A stretch of DNA of 64,000 bases from Paeniglutamicibacter psychrophenolicus (GTDB lineage Bacteria; Actinomycetota; Actinomycetes; Actinomycetales; Micrococcaceae): contig NZ_JAGIOE010000001.1 in NCBI RefSeq assembly GCF_017876575.1, forward strand, positions 2,852,001-2,916,000, read 5' to 3'. The notes beneath the pieces are model-generated. The model worked only from the letters and a program-made list of their open reading frames with translations, was not told the origin of the DNA and did not search any database. The position numbers were made by a program, and so were the translations under genes. This document shows positions 17,840 to 25,322 of the stretch, in pieces (position 1 is the stretch's first letter; each line of letters starts with the position of its first letter).

Positions 17840-18907
17840 ATGACACAGGGCTATACGCATCATGGTGAATACAAGGTGGTCGGCGGCAAGTTGGTGGTCG
17901 TCGACCTGCTGGTGGCGGACGGGAAGATTGCCGTCGCCTCGCTGAACGGGGACTTCTTCCTGGAGCCCGACGAGGCATTGGTCGACCTGAACGAGGCCCT
18001 GGCCGGCCTGCCGGAAAACGTCGAACACTCGGTGGTGCGCGATGCCGTGGCCGCGGGGCTGCGCGAGGGAGCGGTGATGTTCGGCTTCGACGCCGACGCC
18101 GTGGCCCGGGTGGTGCGCCGCGCACTGGGCCATGCCACGGCCTGGGCCGACCACCGCTGGGAAGTCATCGGACCCGAGACGATGCCGATCATCGAGAACG
18201 TGGCCCTCGACGAGGTGCTGGCCCGCCAGATCGCCTCCGGGGAACGCGGCCCGAGCCTGCGCATCTGGGACTGGAACGACTCGGGCGTGGTGATCGGCTC
18301 CTTCCAGTCGGTCCGCAACGAGGTCGATGCGCAGGCAGCGGCCGAGCACGGCATCCAGGTCATCCGGCGGATCAGCGGGGGAGGCGCGATGTTCATGGAG
18401 GCGGGCAACTGCATCACCTACTCGCTCTACGTGCCCTCTTCGCTGGTCGACGGGATGAGTTTCGCCGATTCCTACCCGTTCCTCGACGCCTGGGTCATGG
18501 AGGCGCTGGCCTCGATCGGCATCAAGGCGCACTACAAGCCGCTGAATGACATCGCCACCGCCGCCGGGAAGATCGGCGGGGCCGCGCAGAAGCGGCTGGC
18601 CGGCGGAGTGGTGCTGCACCACGTGACCATGAGCTACGACATCGACGCGGAAAAAATGGTCAAGGTGCTGCGCATCGGCCGCGAAAAGATCTCCGACAAG
18701 GGCATCACCTCGGCGGTCAAGCGCGTGGACCCGCTCAAGAGCCAGTCGCAGCTCAGCCGGGCGGAAATCATCGCCGCCATGATGGACACGTTCACCCGCC
18801 GCTACGAAGCTTCCACCGGCGTGATCGATGCGGCCACGCGGGATGCCGCCCGGGCGCTGGCTGCCTCGAAGTTCGCCACCGAGGCCTGGACCGCACGGGT
18901 CCCGTAA
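17840..18907 (+). CDS. Lipoate-protein ligase A-like protein with N-terminal accessory domain
   Basis: This 355-residue protein belongs to the lipoate/biotin/octanoyl ligase family, which activates lipoate with ATP and attaches it to a lysine of 2-oxoacid dehydrogenase E2 or GcvH proteins. The catalytic domain spans about residues 100-330, with RRISGGGAMFMEAGNCITYS as the lipoyl-AMP loop and LNDIATAAGKIGGAAQKR holding the conserved Lys. The first 60 residues (HGEYKVVGGKLVVVDLLVAD, then GDFFLEPDEAL) look like the small accessory domain that is C-terminal in E. coli LplA, so the domain order is swapped. It ends at a hairpin shared with the convergent nucleosidase gene. Confidence 0.82.
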   Translation: MTQGYTHHGEYKVVGGKLVVVDLLVADGKIAVASLNGDFFLEPDEALVDLNEALAGLPENVEHSVVRDAVAAGLREGAVMFGFDADAVARVVRRALGHATAWADHRWEVIGPETMPIIENVALDEVLARQIASGERGPSLRIWDWNDSGVVIGSFQSVRNEVDAQAAAEHGIQVIRRISGGGAMFMEAGNCITYSLYVPSSLVDGMSFADSYPFLDAWVMEALASIGIKAHYKPLNDIATAAGKIGGAAQKRLAGGVVLHHVTMSYDIDAEKMVKVLRIGREKISDKGITSAVKRVDPLKSQSQLSRAEIIAAMMDTFTRRYEASTGVIDAATRDAARALAASKFATEAWTARVP

Positions 18908-18947
18908 CCGGTGCCGTCCGCGCAGGCAGTGCACGGACGGGAACCGG
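18908..18947. terminator. Bidirectional terminator hairpin
   Basis: The arms CCGGT plus CCGTCCG and CGGACGG plus ACCGG pair with small bulges, between the convergent lipoate ligase and nucleosidase genes. No T-tract is present. Confidence 0.55.
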
Positions 18948-18953
18948 AGGGGG

Positions 18954-19724
18954 TCAGGCCGGGGCCAGCACGCCGTCTTCACGCGGCGACCGTGCACCGT
19001 GCCACGACTTCAGGACGGCGCAGGTGATCGCCGCCGAGCGTTCGGCTGCGTCATCGACGTGGGTCAGGAAGTCGGCGTCGGAGGCGGGCCCGCAGAGATC
19101 CGAGATCCCGCGGATTGCCAGGAACGGGGCGCCGAACGAGGCACAGGTCTGGGCGATCGCGGAGGATTCCATGTCGGTGGCCAGCACGCCGTCGAACTGC
19201 TCCTTGATGACGGCGGAGCGCTCGTGGCCGACGAAGGAGTAGCTGGAGACCAGCAGACCGTGGTGGACGGTGTCCACGATTCCGTGTCCCGGGGTGCCGA
19301 TGTCGCTGGCCTCGAGCAGGGCCTGCGGCACCGGGTAGGAGGCGGGCATGCCCGGGACCTGCCCGAGCTCGTAGCCGAAGGCGCGTGCATCGGCATCGGC
19401 ATTGATGACCACCGAGCCGACGACGACGTCTCCCACCCGCACGGTGTTGCCCAGTCCTCCGGCACTTCCGGCGCTGATGACCAGGGGCGCGGGGGCCCCG
19501 GGGGCTTCCCGGCCTGCGCGCAGCAGTGCCGCGGTGGCGGCGCCGGTCGCATTGACCAGGCCGATGCCGCCGCGCACGAAGAGCGCATTGAGCCCGTCAA
19601 GGGTGCCGGTGCGCTGGATCGAGTTGCCGATGCGCACCTCGTCGCCCAGCGAGGAGGCACGCTCGAGGAACGGGAGGGTTTCCTCCTCCATGGCGGTGAT
19701 GACCACGACGTCAATCGGGCTCAC
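18954..19724 (-). CDS. 5'-methylthioadenosine/S-adenosylhomocysteine nucleosidase-like phosphorylase-fold protein
   Basis: This 256-residue protein has the purine-nucleoside phosphorylase fold: [20 protein letters not shown] at the N-terminus, [33 protein letters not shown] (the ME residues bind the ribose) and IRGISDLCG. The known role of the family is to remove adenine from S-adenosylhomocysteine or methylthioadenosine. The GTG start at 19724 overlaps the luxS stop by four bases, so it is coupled to luxS, whose substrate S-ribosylhomocysteine is this enzyme's product. The operon context strongly supports an SAH-nucleosidase role. Confidence 0.87.
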   Translation of the reverse strand: MSPIDVVVITAMEEETLPFLERASSLGDEVRIGNSIQRTGTLDGLNALFVRGGIGLVNATGAATAALLRAGREAPGAPAPLVISAGSAGGLGNTVRVGDVVVGSVVINADADARAFGYELGQVPGMPASYPVPQALLEASDIGTPGHGIVDTVHHGLLVSSYSFVGHERSAVIKEQFDGVLATDMESSAIAQTCASFGAPFLAIRGISDLCGPASDADFLTHVDDAAERSAAITCAVLKSWHGARSPREDGVLAPA

Positions 19725-20188
19725 GCGGTGACCTGTTCCCAGGCGGCACGCTGGGCCAGGAAGGCGCGTGCGGCGTCCTGGGCGTCGGCGAGCGAGTGGT
19801 TTTCGCCCCAGCCGCACTGGATCTCGTTGGCCGCGGGGACCTCGGTGGCCTTGAGCACATCGGTGAGGGTGGCCTCGATGAGGTTCGCGGTTCCCGGGAC
19901 ATCGGGTTCGCCCTGCAGGATCAGGTAGTAGCCGGTCTGGCAGCCCATGGGGGAGAAATCGATGACGGAGTCGGAGTGGTTGCGGGAGGACTCGGCGAAA
20001 AGGTGCTCGAGGGAGTGGATCGCCTTCATCTCCAGGTGCGCAACATTCGGCTGGGTGAATCGCACGTCATATTTGGTAATGACGTCCCCCTGCGGGAGCA
20101 CCTTGCGGTCCGCGACGCGCACATAGGGTGCCGCGACCGTGCGGTGGTCGAGGTTGAAGGACTCAACATTCATGCGTTCAGGGTTCAT
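19721..20188 (-). CDS. luxS: S-ribosylhomocysteine lyase LuxS
   Basis: This 155-residue enzyme cleaves S-ribosylhomocysteine to homocysteine and DPD, the precursor of autoinducer-2. The metal site is complete: HSLEH gives His58 and His62 plus the catalytic Glu61, and Cys125 (QCGWGEN) is the third ligand; catalytic Cys83 lies in MGCQTG. It heads a two-gene operon with the nucleosidase, so one transcript supplies the SAH-to-homocysteine route. Whether AI-2 is used as a signal or this is only recycling of the activated methyl cycle cannot be decided here; no lsr-type receptor gene is in the window. Confidence 0.93.
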   Translation of the reverse strand: MNPERMNVESFNLDHRTVAAPYVRVADRKVLPQGDVITKYDVRFTQPNVAHLEMKAIHSLEHLFAESSRNHSDSVIDFSPMGCQTGYYLILQGEPDVPGTANLIEATLTDVLKATEVPAANEIQCGWGENHSLADAQDAARAFLAQRAAWEQVTA

Positions 20189-20329
20189 GGTTGCGCTTTC
20201 CTGCCGGTGTTTTGGTCCCGGGCCGGCTCGGGCCCGGTTCTTCCACCACCAATTCTATCGGGCACCCGCGGATCGGCCATGGCCGGGCCGCTTGCCTCCG
20301 GGCCACGGGGCCCAATTCGCGGGGTGCCG

Positions 20330-20380
20330 CCGGCGGGCATGGCATGGTTCGAAACTGCCGAACCGCACCATGCCCGCCGG
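20330..20380 (-). terminator. Terminator of the aldehyde dehydrogenase gene
   Basis: The outer 13-bp arms (20330-20342 with 20368-20380) and inner 6-bp arms GGTTCG/CGAACC stack into one long hairpin. It lies just after the minus-strand stop at 20402. Confidence 0.75.
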
Positions 20381-20401
20381 GTCCCGCGGGGAAGCTGCGC
20401 G

Positions 20402-21775
20402 CTAGCCGCGGAAGGTGACCAGCTTGCGGTTCACGAACTCCTCCATGCCGTACTTGCCCAGCTCGCGGCCGACGCCCGAGCGCTTCACGCCGCCGAAGGG
20501 AAGCTCGGCGGCGGACCCGCTGGTCTGGTTGATCGAGACCATGCCGACCTCCAGCTGCCGGGCGATTGAGTGCGCCCGGTCCATGTCCTGGGTCTGGATC
20601 GAGGCGCCCAGCCCGTAGGCCGAGCTGTTGGCCAGGGCAACGGCCTGCGCGTCGCCGGAGACCTTGTAGAGCACCGCGACCGGGCCGAAGAGCTCCTCGG
20701 TGTAGGCGCGCATCTCTTCGGTGACATCGGCCAGCACCGTCGGGGCGAAGAACGATCCGTCGCCCTGGAGGGGAGCGCCGCCGGCGAGCACCGTGGCGCC
20801 CTTGTCGATGGCATCTTGCACCTGGGCCGCCAGGGAGTCCCTGGCAGCGGCGGAGGACAGCGGACCCAGGAAGGTTTCCGGGTGTGCCGGGTCCCCGACC
20901 TTGATGCCGGCGACAGCGCCGGTGAAGTCCTCGACGAACTCGTCGTAGACCGACGCGTCGACGATGATGCGCTTGGCCGCGTTGCAGGCCTGGCCGGTGT
21001 TGCCGAAGCGGCCCGCCATGGCCTGCTTGGCCGCACGCTTCACGTTGGCGTCCTCCAACACCAGGAACGGGTCGGAGCCGCCGAGCTCCAGCACGACCTT
21101 CTTCAGGTTGGCCCCGGCAATTGCCGCGACTGCCGATCCGGCGCGCTCGGAACCGGTGAGCGAGACGCCCTGGATGCGGGGATCTGCGATCACGTCGGCG
21201 ACCTGGTCGTTGGTGGCGAAGACGTTGACGTAGGCGCCGGCCGGGGCACCGGCGTCGGCGAAGATCCGCTCCATGGCCAGCGCGGACTCGGGGCACTGCG
21301 GGGCGTGCTTGAGCAGGATGGTGTTGCCGTTCATCAGGTTCGGCGCGGCGAAGCGGGCGACCTGGTAGTAGGGGAAGTTCCACGGCATGATGCCCAGCAG
21401 CACGCCCACGCCCTCCTTGCGGATCACCGCGGTGCCGCCGGAGGCCACCTCCAGCTGCTCGTCTTGAAGGAACTTCTCGCCGTTGGCCGCGTAGTACCGG
21501 TAGATCGAGACGGTGATGTCGATTTCCTTGCCGGACTGGAAGATCGGCTTGCCCATTTCGCGGGTGATGATCGCGGCAAGCTCGTCTCGGCGTTCCTCGT
21601 AGAGGTCCGCGACGCGGTCCAGCAGGGCGGCGCGGGTAGCGATGGCCGAGGTGTTCCAGGTGCCGAAGGCGTCATGGGCGCGGGCCAGGGCGGCCTGGAT
21701 GTCGGGATCGGTGGCCGAGGGGTAGGTTGCCTCGACGATGCCGGTGGCGGGATTGGTGACAGCGTAAACACTCAT
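20402..21775 (-). CDS. gabD: NAD(P)-dependent succinate-semialdehyde dehydrogenase
   Basis: This 457-residue aldehyde dehydrogenase oxidises succinate semialdehyde to succinate in GABA breakdown. The key features are VVLELGGSDPFLV, with the general-base Glu, and NTGQACNAAKRI, with the nucleophile Cys. MPWNFPYYQVARF is the nucleotide-binding region and ELGKYGMEEFVNRKLV the C-terminal oligomerisation strand. The sequence pattern (MSVYAVTNPATGIVEATYP at the start) is that of the short actinobacterial SSADH group. The ATG at 21775 follows an AAGGAG site; the frame is open for another 120 codons upstream, but those are antisense to the neighbouring gene. No gabT or gabP lies nearby. The substrate is the most likely one; other semialdehydes are possible. 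Confidence 0.85.
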   Translation of the reverse strand: MSVYAVTNPATGIVEATYPSATDPDIQAALARAHDAFGTWNTSAIATRAALLDRVADLYEERRDELAAIITREMGKPIFQSGKEIDITVSIYRYYAANGEKFLQDEQLEVASGGTAVIRKEGVGVLLGIMPWNFPYYQVARFAAPNLMNGNTILLKHAPQCPESALAMERIFADAGAPAGAYVNVFATNDQVADVIADPRIQGVSLTGSERAGSAVAAIAGANLKKVVLELGGSDPFLVLEDANVKRAAKQAMAGRFGNTGQACNAAKRIIVDASVYDEFVEDFTGAVAGIKVGDPAHPETFLGPLSSAAARDSLAAQVQDAIDKGATVLAGGAPLQGDGSFFAPTVLADVTEEMRAYTEELFGPVAVLYKVSGDAQAVALANSSAYGLGASIQTQDMDRAHSIARQLEVGMVSINQTSGSAAELPFGGVKRSGVGRELGKYGMEEFVNRKLVTFRG

Positions 21776-21884
21776 GGGCACTCCTTGGAACGGCAGAACA
21801 GGGTTGTCCTGCCACCGTATGCCACGTGTGCGCCCGATCACCAACCGGCCGAGGGCGTGCCGTCTCCGCTGCGACGGATCCAGG

Positions 21885-22598
21885 CTAGCTTGCGGGCAGC
21901 ACGCAGAATTCGTTGCCCGAGGGATCCTGGTAGATGCGCCAGCGAAGCACGCCCCAGTCCGGGTGCAGTTCCCGCCCGCCGCGTGCAACGATTCCGGCCG
22001 CAACCGCCTCGGGGTCCTCGCCAGCTTCCAGGCGCAGATCCAGGTGCGTCCGGTTCTTCGCGCCCGCCTTGGGTGCCGGCTCCTGGCACAGCGCCAGCAG
22101 GGGGCCGCACCTCGAGGGGTGGCGAAGGGTCCGCGGGTCATCGTCGAGCGCGGTCCATCCCGTCAGCCAGGCCCAGAAACCGGCGTCCCTCTCGGGGTCG
22201 GCGCTGTCCAGGGGAAGGGCGGCGATGGGCCCGGTGTCGCGGTATGCGGCTCGGTCTTCCATCACGCAGAATGCGTTGGATTCCGGATCTCCCAGCACTG
22301 CCCACGGGACATCTCCCTGCCCGATGTCCAGGCGCCCGGCCCCGAGCGCCAGCGCCGCGGAAACCACCGAGTCCCGTTCCGCCCCGCCGCGCAGATCCAG
22401 GTGCAGTCTCACCGGATCCCGTGGCGGCTCGGGAACCGGCTGGAAGCACAGATCCAGGGTCGGGCCGCCGGGGACCGACATCCGGGTCTCGAAACCTTCC
22501 GGGGTGTCGGCGAGCTGTTCGCAGCCCAGCAGTTCCTGCCAAAAGCGCCCGAGGCGCTGTGGGTCGACCGCGTCGAAAACGATGTTTTCCAGATACAT
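21885..22598 (-). CDS. VOC (glyoxalase-like) family protein, two tandem modules
   Basis: This 237-residue protein contains two VOC modules, each with the beta-alpha-beta-beta-beta pattern: residues 1-115 (MYLENIVFDAVDPQRLGRFWQ to DPESNAFCVM) and about 125-237 (LPLDSADPERDAGFWAWLTG to DPSGNEFCVLP). The closing DPxGNEFCV strand is typical of glyoxalase-like subfamily 6 (Glyoxalase_6). The usual metal ligands cannot be assigned with confidence. The function is unknown; relatives include bleomycin-binding and dioxygenase-like proteins, but none of those activities can be claimed. A separate single-module VOC gene of the same subfamily lies at 24095 on the other strand. Confidence 0.82.
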   Translation of the reverse strand: MYLENIVFDAVDPQRLGRFWQELLGCEQLADTPEGFETRMSVPGGPTLDLCFQPVPEPPRDPVRLHLDLRGGAERDSVVSAALALGAGRLDIGQGDVPWAVLGDPESNAFCVMEDRAAYRDTGPIAALPLDSADPERDAGFWAWLTGWTALDDDPRTLRHPSRCGPLLALCQEPAPKAGAKNRTHLDLRLEAGEDPEAVAAGIVARGGRELHPDWGVLRWRIYQDPSGNEFCVLPAS

Positions 22599-22707
22599 GG
22601 GGCCAAGACTACTCCCCGAGTGAACCGGTTGTTCGGGCAACCGGCACCTGCCGGCGCAGTTCCCGGGCCGGGGCTTGGGAGGGCCCCGGCGTCCGGGAGG
22701 AAGCGAA

Positions 22708-23361
22708 TCAGGCCCGCAGCAGGCGCACGTGGAAGGCTCCCTCGCCCTGTTGCGACTCGGCCACCCGGTAGCCGTCCGCGGCCCAGTTGCCGGTGAACAG
22801 CCATTCGCCTGCACCCAGCAGCACCGGGGCGAACGCCAAGTGCAGCTCGTCGACCAGCCCAGCGGCCACCGCCGCGCGCACCGTGGCCACGCCGCCACCG
22901 AGCCGGATGTCGCCGCCGTGCGCGGCTCCGCGGGCCGCTTCGAGCGCTGCGGGCAGCCCGTCGGTCACGAAGTGGAAGGTGGTGCCGCCGGACATCGGAA
23001 GCGGATCGCGTGGATGGTGGGTGAGCACGAAGACGTCGTGCCCGTAGGGCGGGGATTCGCCCCACCAGCCGCGCCAGGAGGCGGCCTCGTCGTCTGCGTC
23101 CCAGGGGCCGCGGATGGGTCCGAACATATTCCGGCCCATGACGGTCGCGCCGATCCCCGCATCCCCGGCCCGCAGCCACGCATCGTCCGTCCCGGAGCTC
23201 CCGCCGGGTTCGCCGCTGCGCTCGTGCCAGTATGCGGTGGAGAACACCCACCTGTGCAGCTCTTCCCCGCGCACGCCGAGCGGGTCGTTGACGCCCTGGT
23301 TGATGCCGGCGCCGTAGCCATCGATCGAGACGCTGAAATTGTGGACCCTGACCCTTGACAT
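22708..23361 (-). CDS. Dihydrofolate reductase-family (RibD C-terminal-like) protein
   Basis: This 217-residue protein has the RibD_C/DHFR-like fold: RVHNFSVSIDGYGAG at the start, VMGRNMFGPIRGPW (helix and cofactor loop), DVFVLTHHPRDPLPMSGGTT, and DIRLGGGVATVRAAVAAGLVDELHLAFAPVLLGAG. These enzymes reduce pyrimidine or pterin-like substrates with NADPH in some cases, but most stand-alone members are uncharacterised. The ATG at 23361 is used because the upstream extension is not conserved-looking. It is divergent from the small unknown gene at 23592. Confidence 0.83.
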   Translation of the reverse strand: MSRVRVHNFSVSIDGYGAGINQGVNDPLGVRGEELHRWVFSTAYWHERSGEPGGSSGTDDAWLRAGDAGIGATVMGRNMFGPIRGPWDADDEAASWRGWWGESPPYGHDVFVLTHHPRDPLPMSGGTTFHFVTDGLPAALEAARGAAHGGDIRLGGGVATVRAAVAAGLVDELHLAFAPVLLGAGEWLFTGNWAADGYRVAESQQGEGAFHVRLLRA

Positions 23362-23577
23362 GGTGTCCTCGCTTGGCCGTCGTTGTTGCTGACAGGCGCG
23401 GGCCTGCCTATGTCCGCCACCAGCATAGAACCAGACCCTGGTCCAGCCAAGCAGCGAGAACACCCGTCGTTTTGGTGATGTCCGGAATGTGGGGCGCCAG
23501 CGGTGTCGCATGGACGAGGTCCATTGGCCCGGACACACGACGTCGTCTTACCCGACCATTCCGTCAGTGGCACTGGG

Positions 23578-23583
23578 TAATAT
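23578..23583 (+). promoter_or_regulatory. -10 box of the unknown gene at 23592
   Basis: TAATAT lies eight bases before the ATG. No other plausible -10 element is closer, and the spacing suggests a leaderless transcript. Confidence 0.35.
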
Positions 23584-23591
23584 CTGGAAGC

Positions 23592-24035
23592 ATGGAAAAG
23601 CCACTGCAGCCCCTTTACGACGACGAACATTGCGAAGTGAACCGAGAAATTTTCTGGGGCCAAAAAGAATTGGGGCAGGCCCTTGGAATCACGGCCGTTC
23701 ATGTGGGCGATCTGCTGCGCTCGGTGGGCCTGCTGATGCCGGAGGGGAAAGACGCGACACCGGAAGCCTTGGACTCCCAAGCCGCCATATATGCAACCGT
23801 CAAGACCGCCGACGGATTCCACCGGTATCCACGATGGAACAAGGATCTGGTGTTGGAACCCCTGGCCCGGGCCCTGAGGGACATGCCAAAGCCGCTGCCG
23901 AGAAACCGACCGCAAGCCAAACAGCCCAGGAGTGTCACAGACTCCAGTCAATCGTTGGTTGAACGCGTCGCCTTGTTGGAACGCCGGCTGGAAACACTGG
24001 AGCGTGCCCTGTGGGGCACCGCTGCAAAGCCCTAA
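23592..24035 (+). CDS. Unknown protein with HTH-like N-terminus and C-terminal coiled coil
   Basis: I do not recognise this 147-residue protein. Residues 15-60 (REIFWGQKELGQALGITAVH onward) look like a helix-turn-helix, with a following segment YATVKTADGFHRYPRWNKDLV. The C-terminal 25 residues (LVERVALLERRLETLERAL) form a heptad coiled coil, so it is probably a dimer. Codon use is less GC-rich than the neighbours (AAA, AAT and TTG codons), which hints at a foreign origin. The ATG at 23592 is chosen because the upstream frame crosses the divergent gene's promoter. It may be a small DNA-binding protein. Confidence 0.6.
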   Translation: MEKPLQPLYDDEHCEVNREIFWGQKELGQALGITAVHVGDLLRSVGLLMPEGKDATPEALDSQAAIYATVKTADGFHRYPRWNKDLVLEPLARALRDMPKPLPRNRPQAKQPRSVTDSSQSLVERVALLERRLETLERALWGTAAKP

Positions 24036-24082
24036 CGCAAACGCCAATTTGACCGCACCTTGAATCGGGCGCTCTGGCGGAA

Positions 24083-24088
24083 TAGCGT
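24083..24088 (+). promoter_or_regulatory. -10 box of the VOC gene at 24095, leaderless-type
   Basis: TAGCGT is followed by six bases and then the ATG at 24095, favouring that ATG over the GTG two codons upstream. Confidence 0.4.
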
Positions 24089-24094
24089 GTGCCC

Positions 24095-24526
24095 ATGGAC
24101 CTCTCTATTCAAATCACCGTCGACAGCGCCAACCCGCACCGGCAGGCCGTGTGGTGGGCCGAAACGCTGGGCTGGACCGTGGAGCCCAGCGACCCGGACT
24201 TCATCCAGAAGATGATCGACGAGGGCCATGCCAGCGAGGACGAGACGCTGATCTTCGACGGCGAGCTGGCGTGGCGCAGCGGGGCCGGGATCTGCCCGCT
24301 GGACCAGCTGGGGAAGGTGCCGCGCCAGCGGATCCTCTTCCAGCTGGTGCCCGAGCCCAAGACGGTGAAGAACCGGGTCCACCTCGACCTTGACCTGGGC
24401 GACATCGACGAGGTGCGCGGCAAGCTGCTTACCCGCGGGGCGACGTACCTGCACGCCGCGGCGCAGGGTCCCTTCACCTGGTACACGCTGGCCGACCCGG
24501 AGGGCAACGAGTTCTGCATCCGGTAG
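24095..24526 (+). CDS. VOC (glyoxalase-like) family protein
   Basis: This 143-residue protein is one glyoxalase-like domain in the Glyoxalase_6 style: IQITVDSANPHRQAVWWAET at the start, ILFQLVPEPKTVKNRVHLDL in the middle and LADPEGNEFCIR at the end. The conserved KNRVHLDL strand is diagnostic of this subgroup. No function is known for the subgroup. The start is set by the -10 box six bases upstream; a GTG at 24089 is the alternative. The next gene starts about 50 bases later on the same strand. Confidence 0.82.
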   Translation: MDLSIQITVDSANPHRQAVWWAETLGWTVEPSDPDFIQKMIDEGHASEDETLIFDGELAWRSGAGICPLDQLGKVPRQRILFQLVPEPKTVKNRVHLDLDLGDIDEVRGKLLTRGATYLHAAAQGPFTWYTLADPEGNEFCIR

Positions 24527-24577
24527 GCCCGCTCGTGGACCTGCCCAAAAATAAAACGCCAAACAGGAAGTTCAGCC

Positions 24578-25255
24578 ATGAAGATTGCAGTGCTGGGAAC
24601 CGGCACCGTCGGACGCACGTTCGCGGCACGGCTGGCCGAACTGGGCCACGCCGTCACCCTTGGCACCTGCGACCCGGCGGCCACCGCTTCGCGCACCGAA
24701 CCCGACGCCATGGGCGCCGCTCCGTTTGCGCCCTGGGCGGCGGGGAACCCCGGCATCTTTCTGGCAACATTTGCCGACGCCGCTGCCGGGGCCGAGCTCA
24801 TCGTCAACGCAACGCACGGGGCCGCGTCCCTGGACGTGCTGGCCCTGGCCGGGGCCGGCAACCTTGGGGGGAAGATCATCCTGGACGTTGCCAACCCGCT
24901 GGATTTCGGCCACGGGATGCCGCCGACCCTGCTGGTCAAGGACAGCGATTCGCTGGGAGAACAGATCCAGCGCGCCTATCCGGCGGCACGGGTCGTCAAA
25001 TCCCTGAACACCGTCACCGCCGGGCTGATGGCACACCCGGAGAGGCTGCCCGAACCGGGCACGGTCTTCGTCTCCGGGAACGATTCCGACGCCAAGGACA
25101 CCGTCACCGGGATCCTGGCGGACTTCGGCCACCGGGACGTGATCGACCTGGGCGACATCACCACAGCACGCGGCGCAGAAATGCTCATGCCGATCTGGCT
25201 GCGCCTCTGGGGCGCATTGGGGAGCGCGGAGTTCAACTTCAAGATCGTCCGCTGA
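24578..25255 (+). CDS. NAD(P)-binding protein, F420-dependent NADP reductase-like
   Basis: This 225-residue protein has the N-terminal Rossmann fold of the NADPH:F420 oxidoreductase / pyrroline-carboxylate reductase-like group. It starts MKIAVLGTGTVGRTFAARLAE with the GxGxxG motif and contains IILDVANPLDFGHGMPPTL and VKSLNTVTAGLMAHPE, which is the family core. Members bind NADP; whether this one uses F420 is unknown. An AGGAAGTTC site precedes the ATG. It ends at a hairpin shared with convergent pepN. Confidence 0.82.
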   Translation: MKIAVLGTGTVGRTFAARLAELGHAVTLGTCDPAATASRTEPDAMGAAPFAPWAAGNPGIFLATFADAAAGAELIVNATHGAASLDVLALAGAGNLGGKIILDVANPLDFGHGMPPTLLVKDSDSLGEQIQRAYPAARVVKSLNTVTAGLMAHPERLPEPGTVFVSGNDSDAKDTVTGILADFGHRDVIDLGDITTARGAEMLMPIWLRLWGALGSAEFNFKIVR

Positions 25256-25263
25256 GACGCAGA

Positions 25264-25303
25264 CATCGAGCCGGCCGGACACAGGAATCCGACCGGTTCG
25301 ATG
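25264..25303. terminator. Bidirectional terminator hairpin
   Basis: Eleven-bp arms, CATCGAGCCGG with CCGGTTCGATG (one G-T wobble), sit between the convergent F420-like gene and pepN. Confidence 0.55.
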
Positions 25304-25322
25304 TTCACGAAACTTCCCGAAG

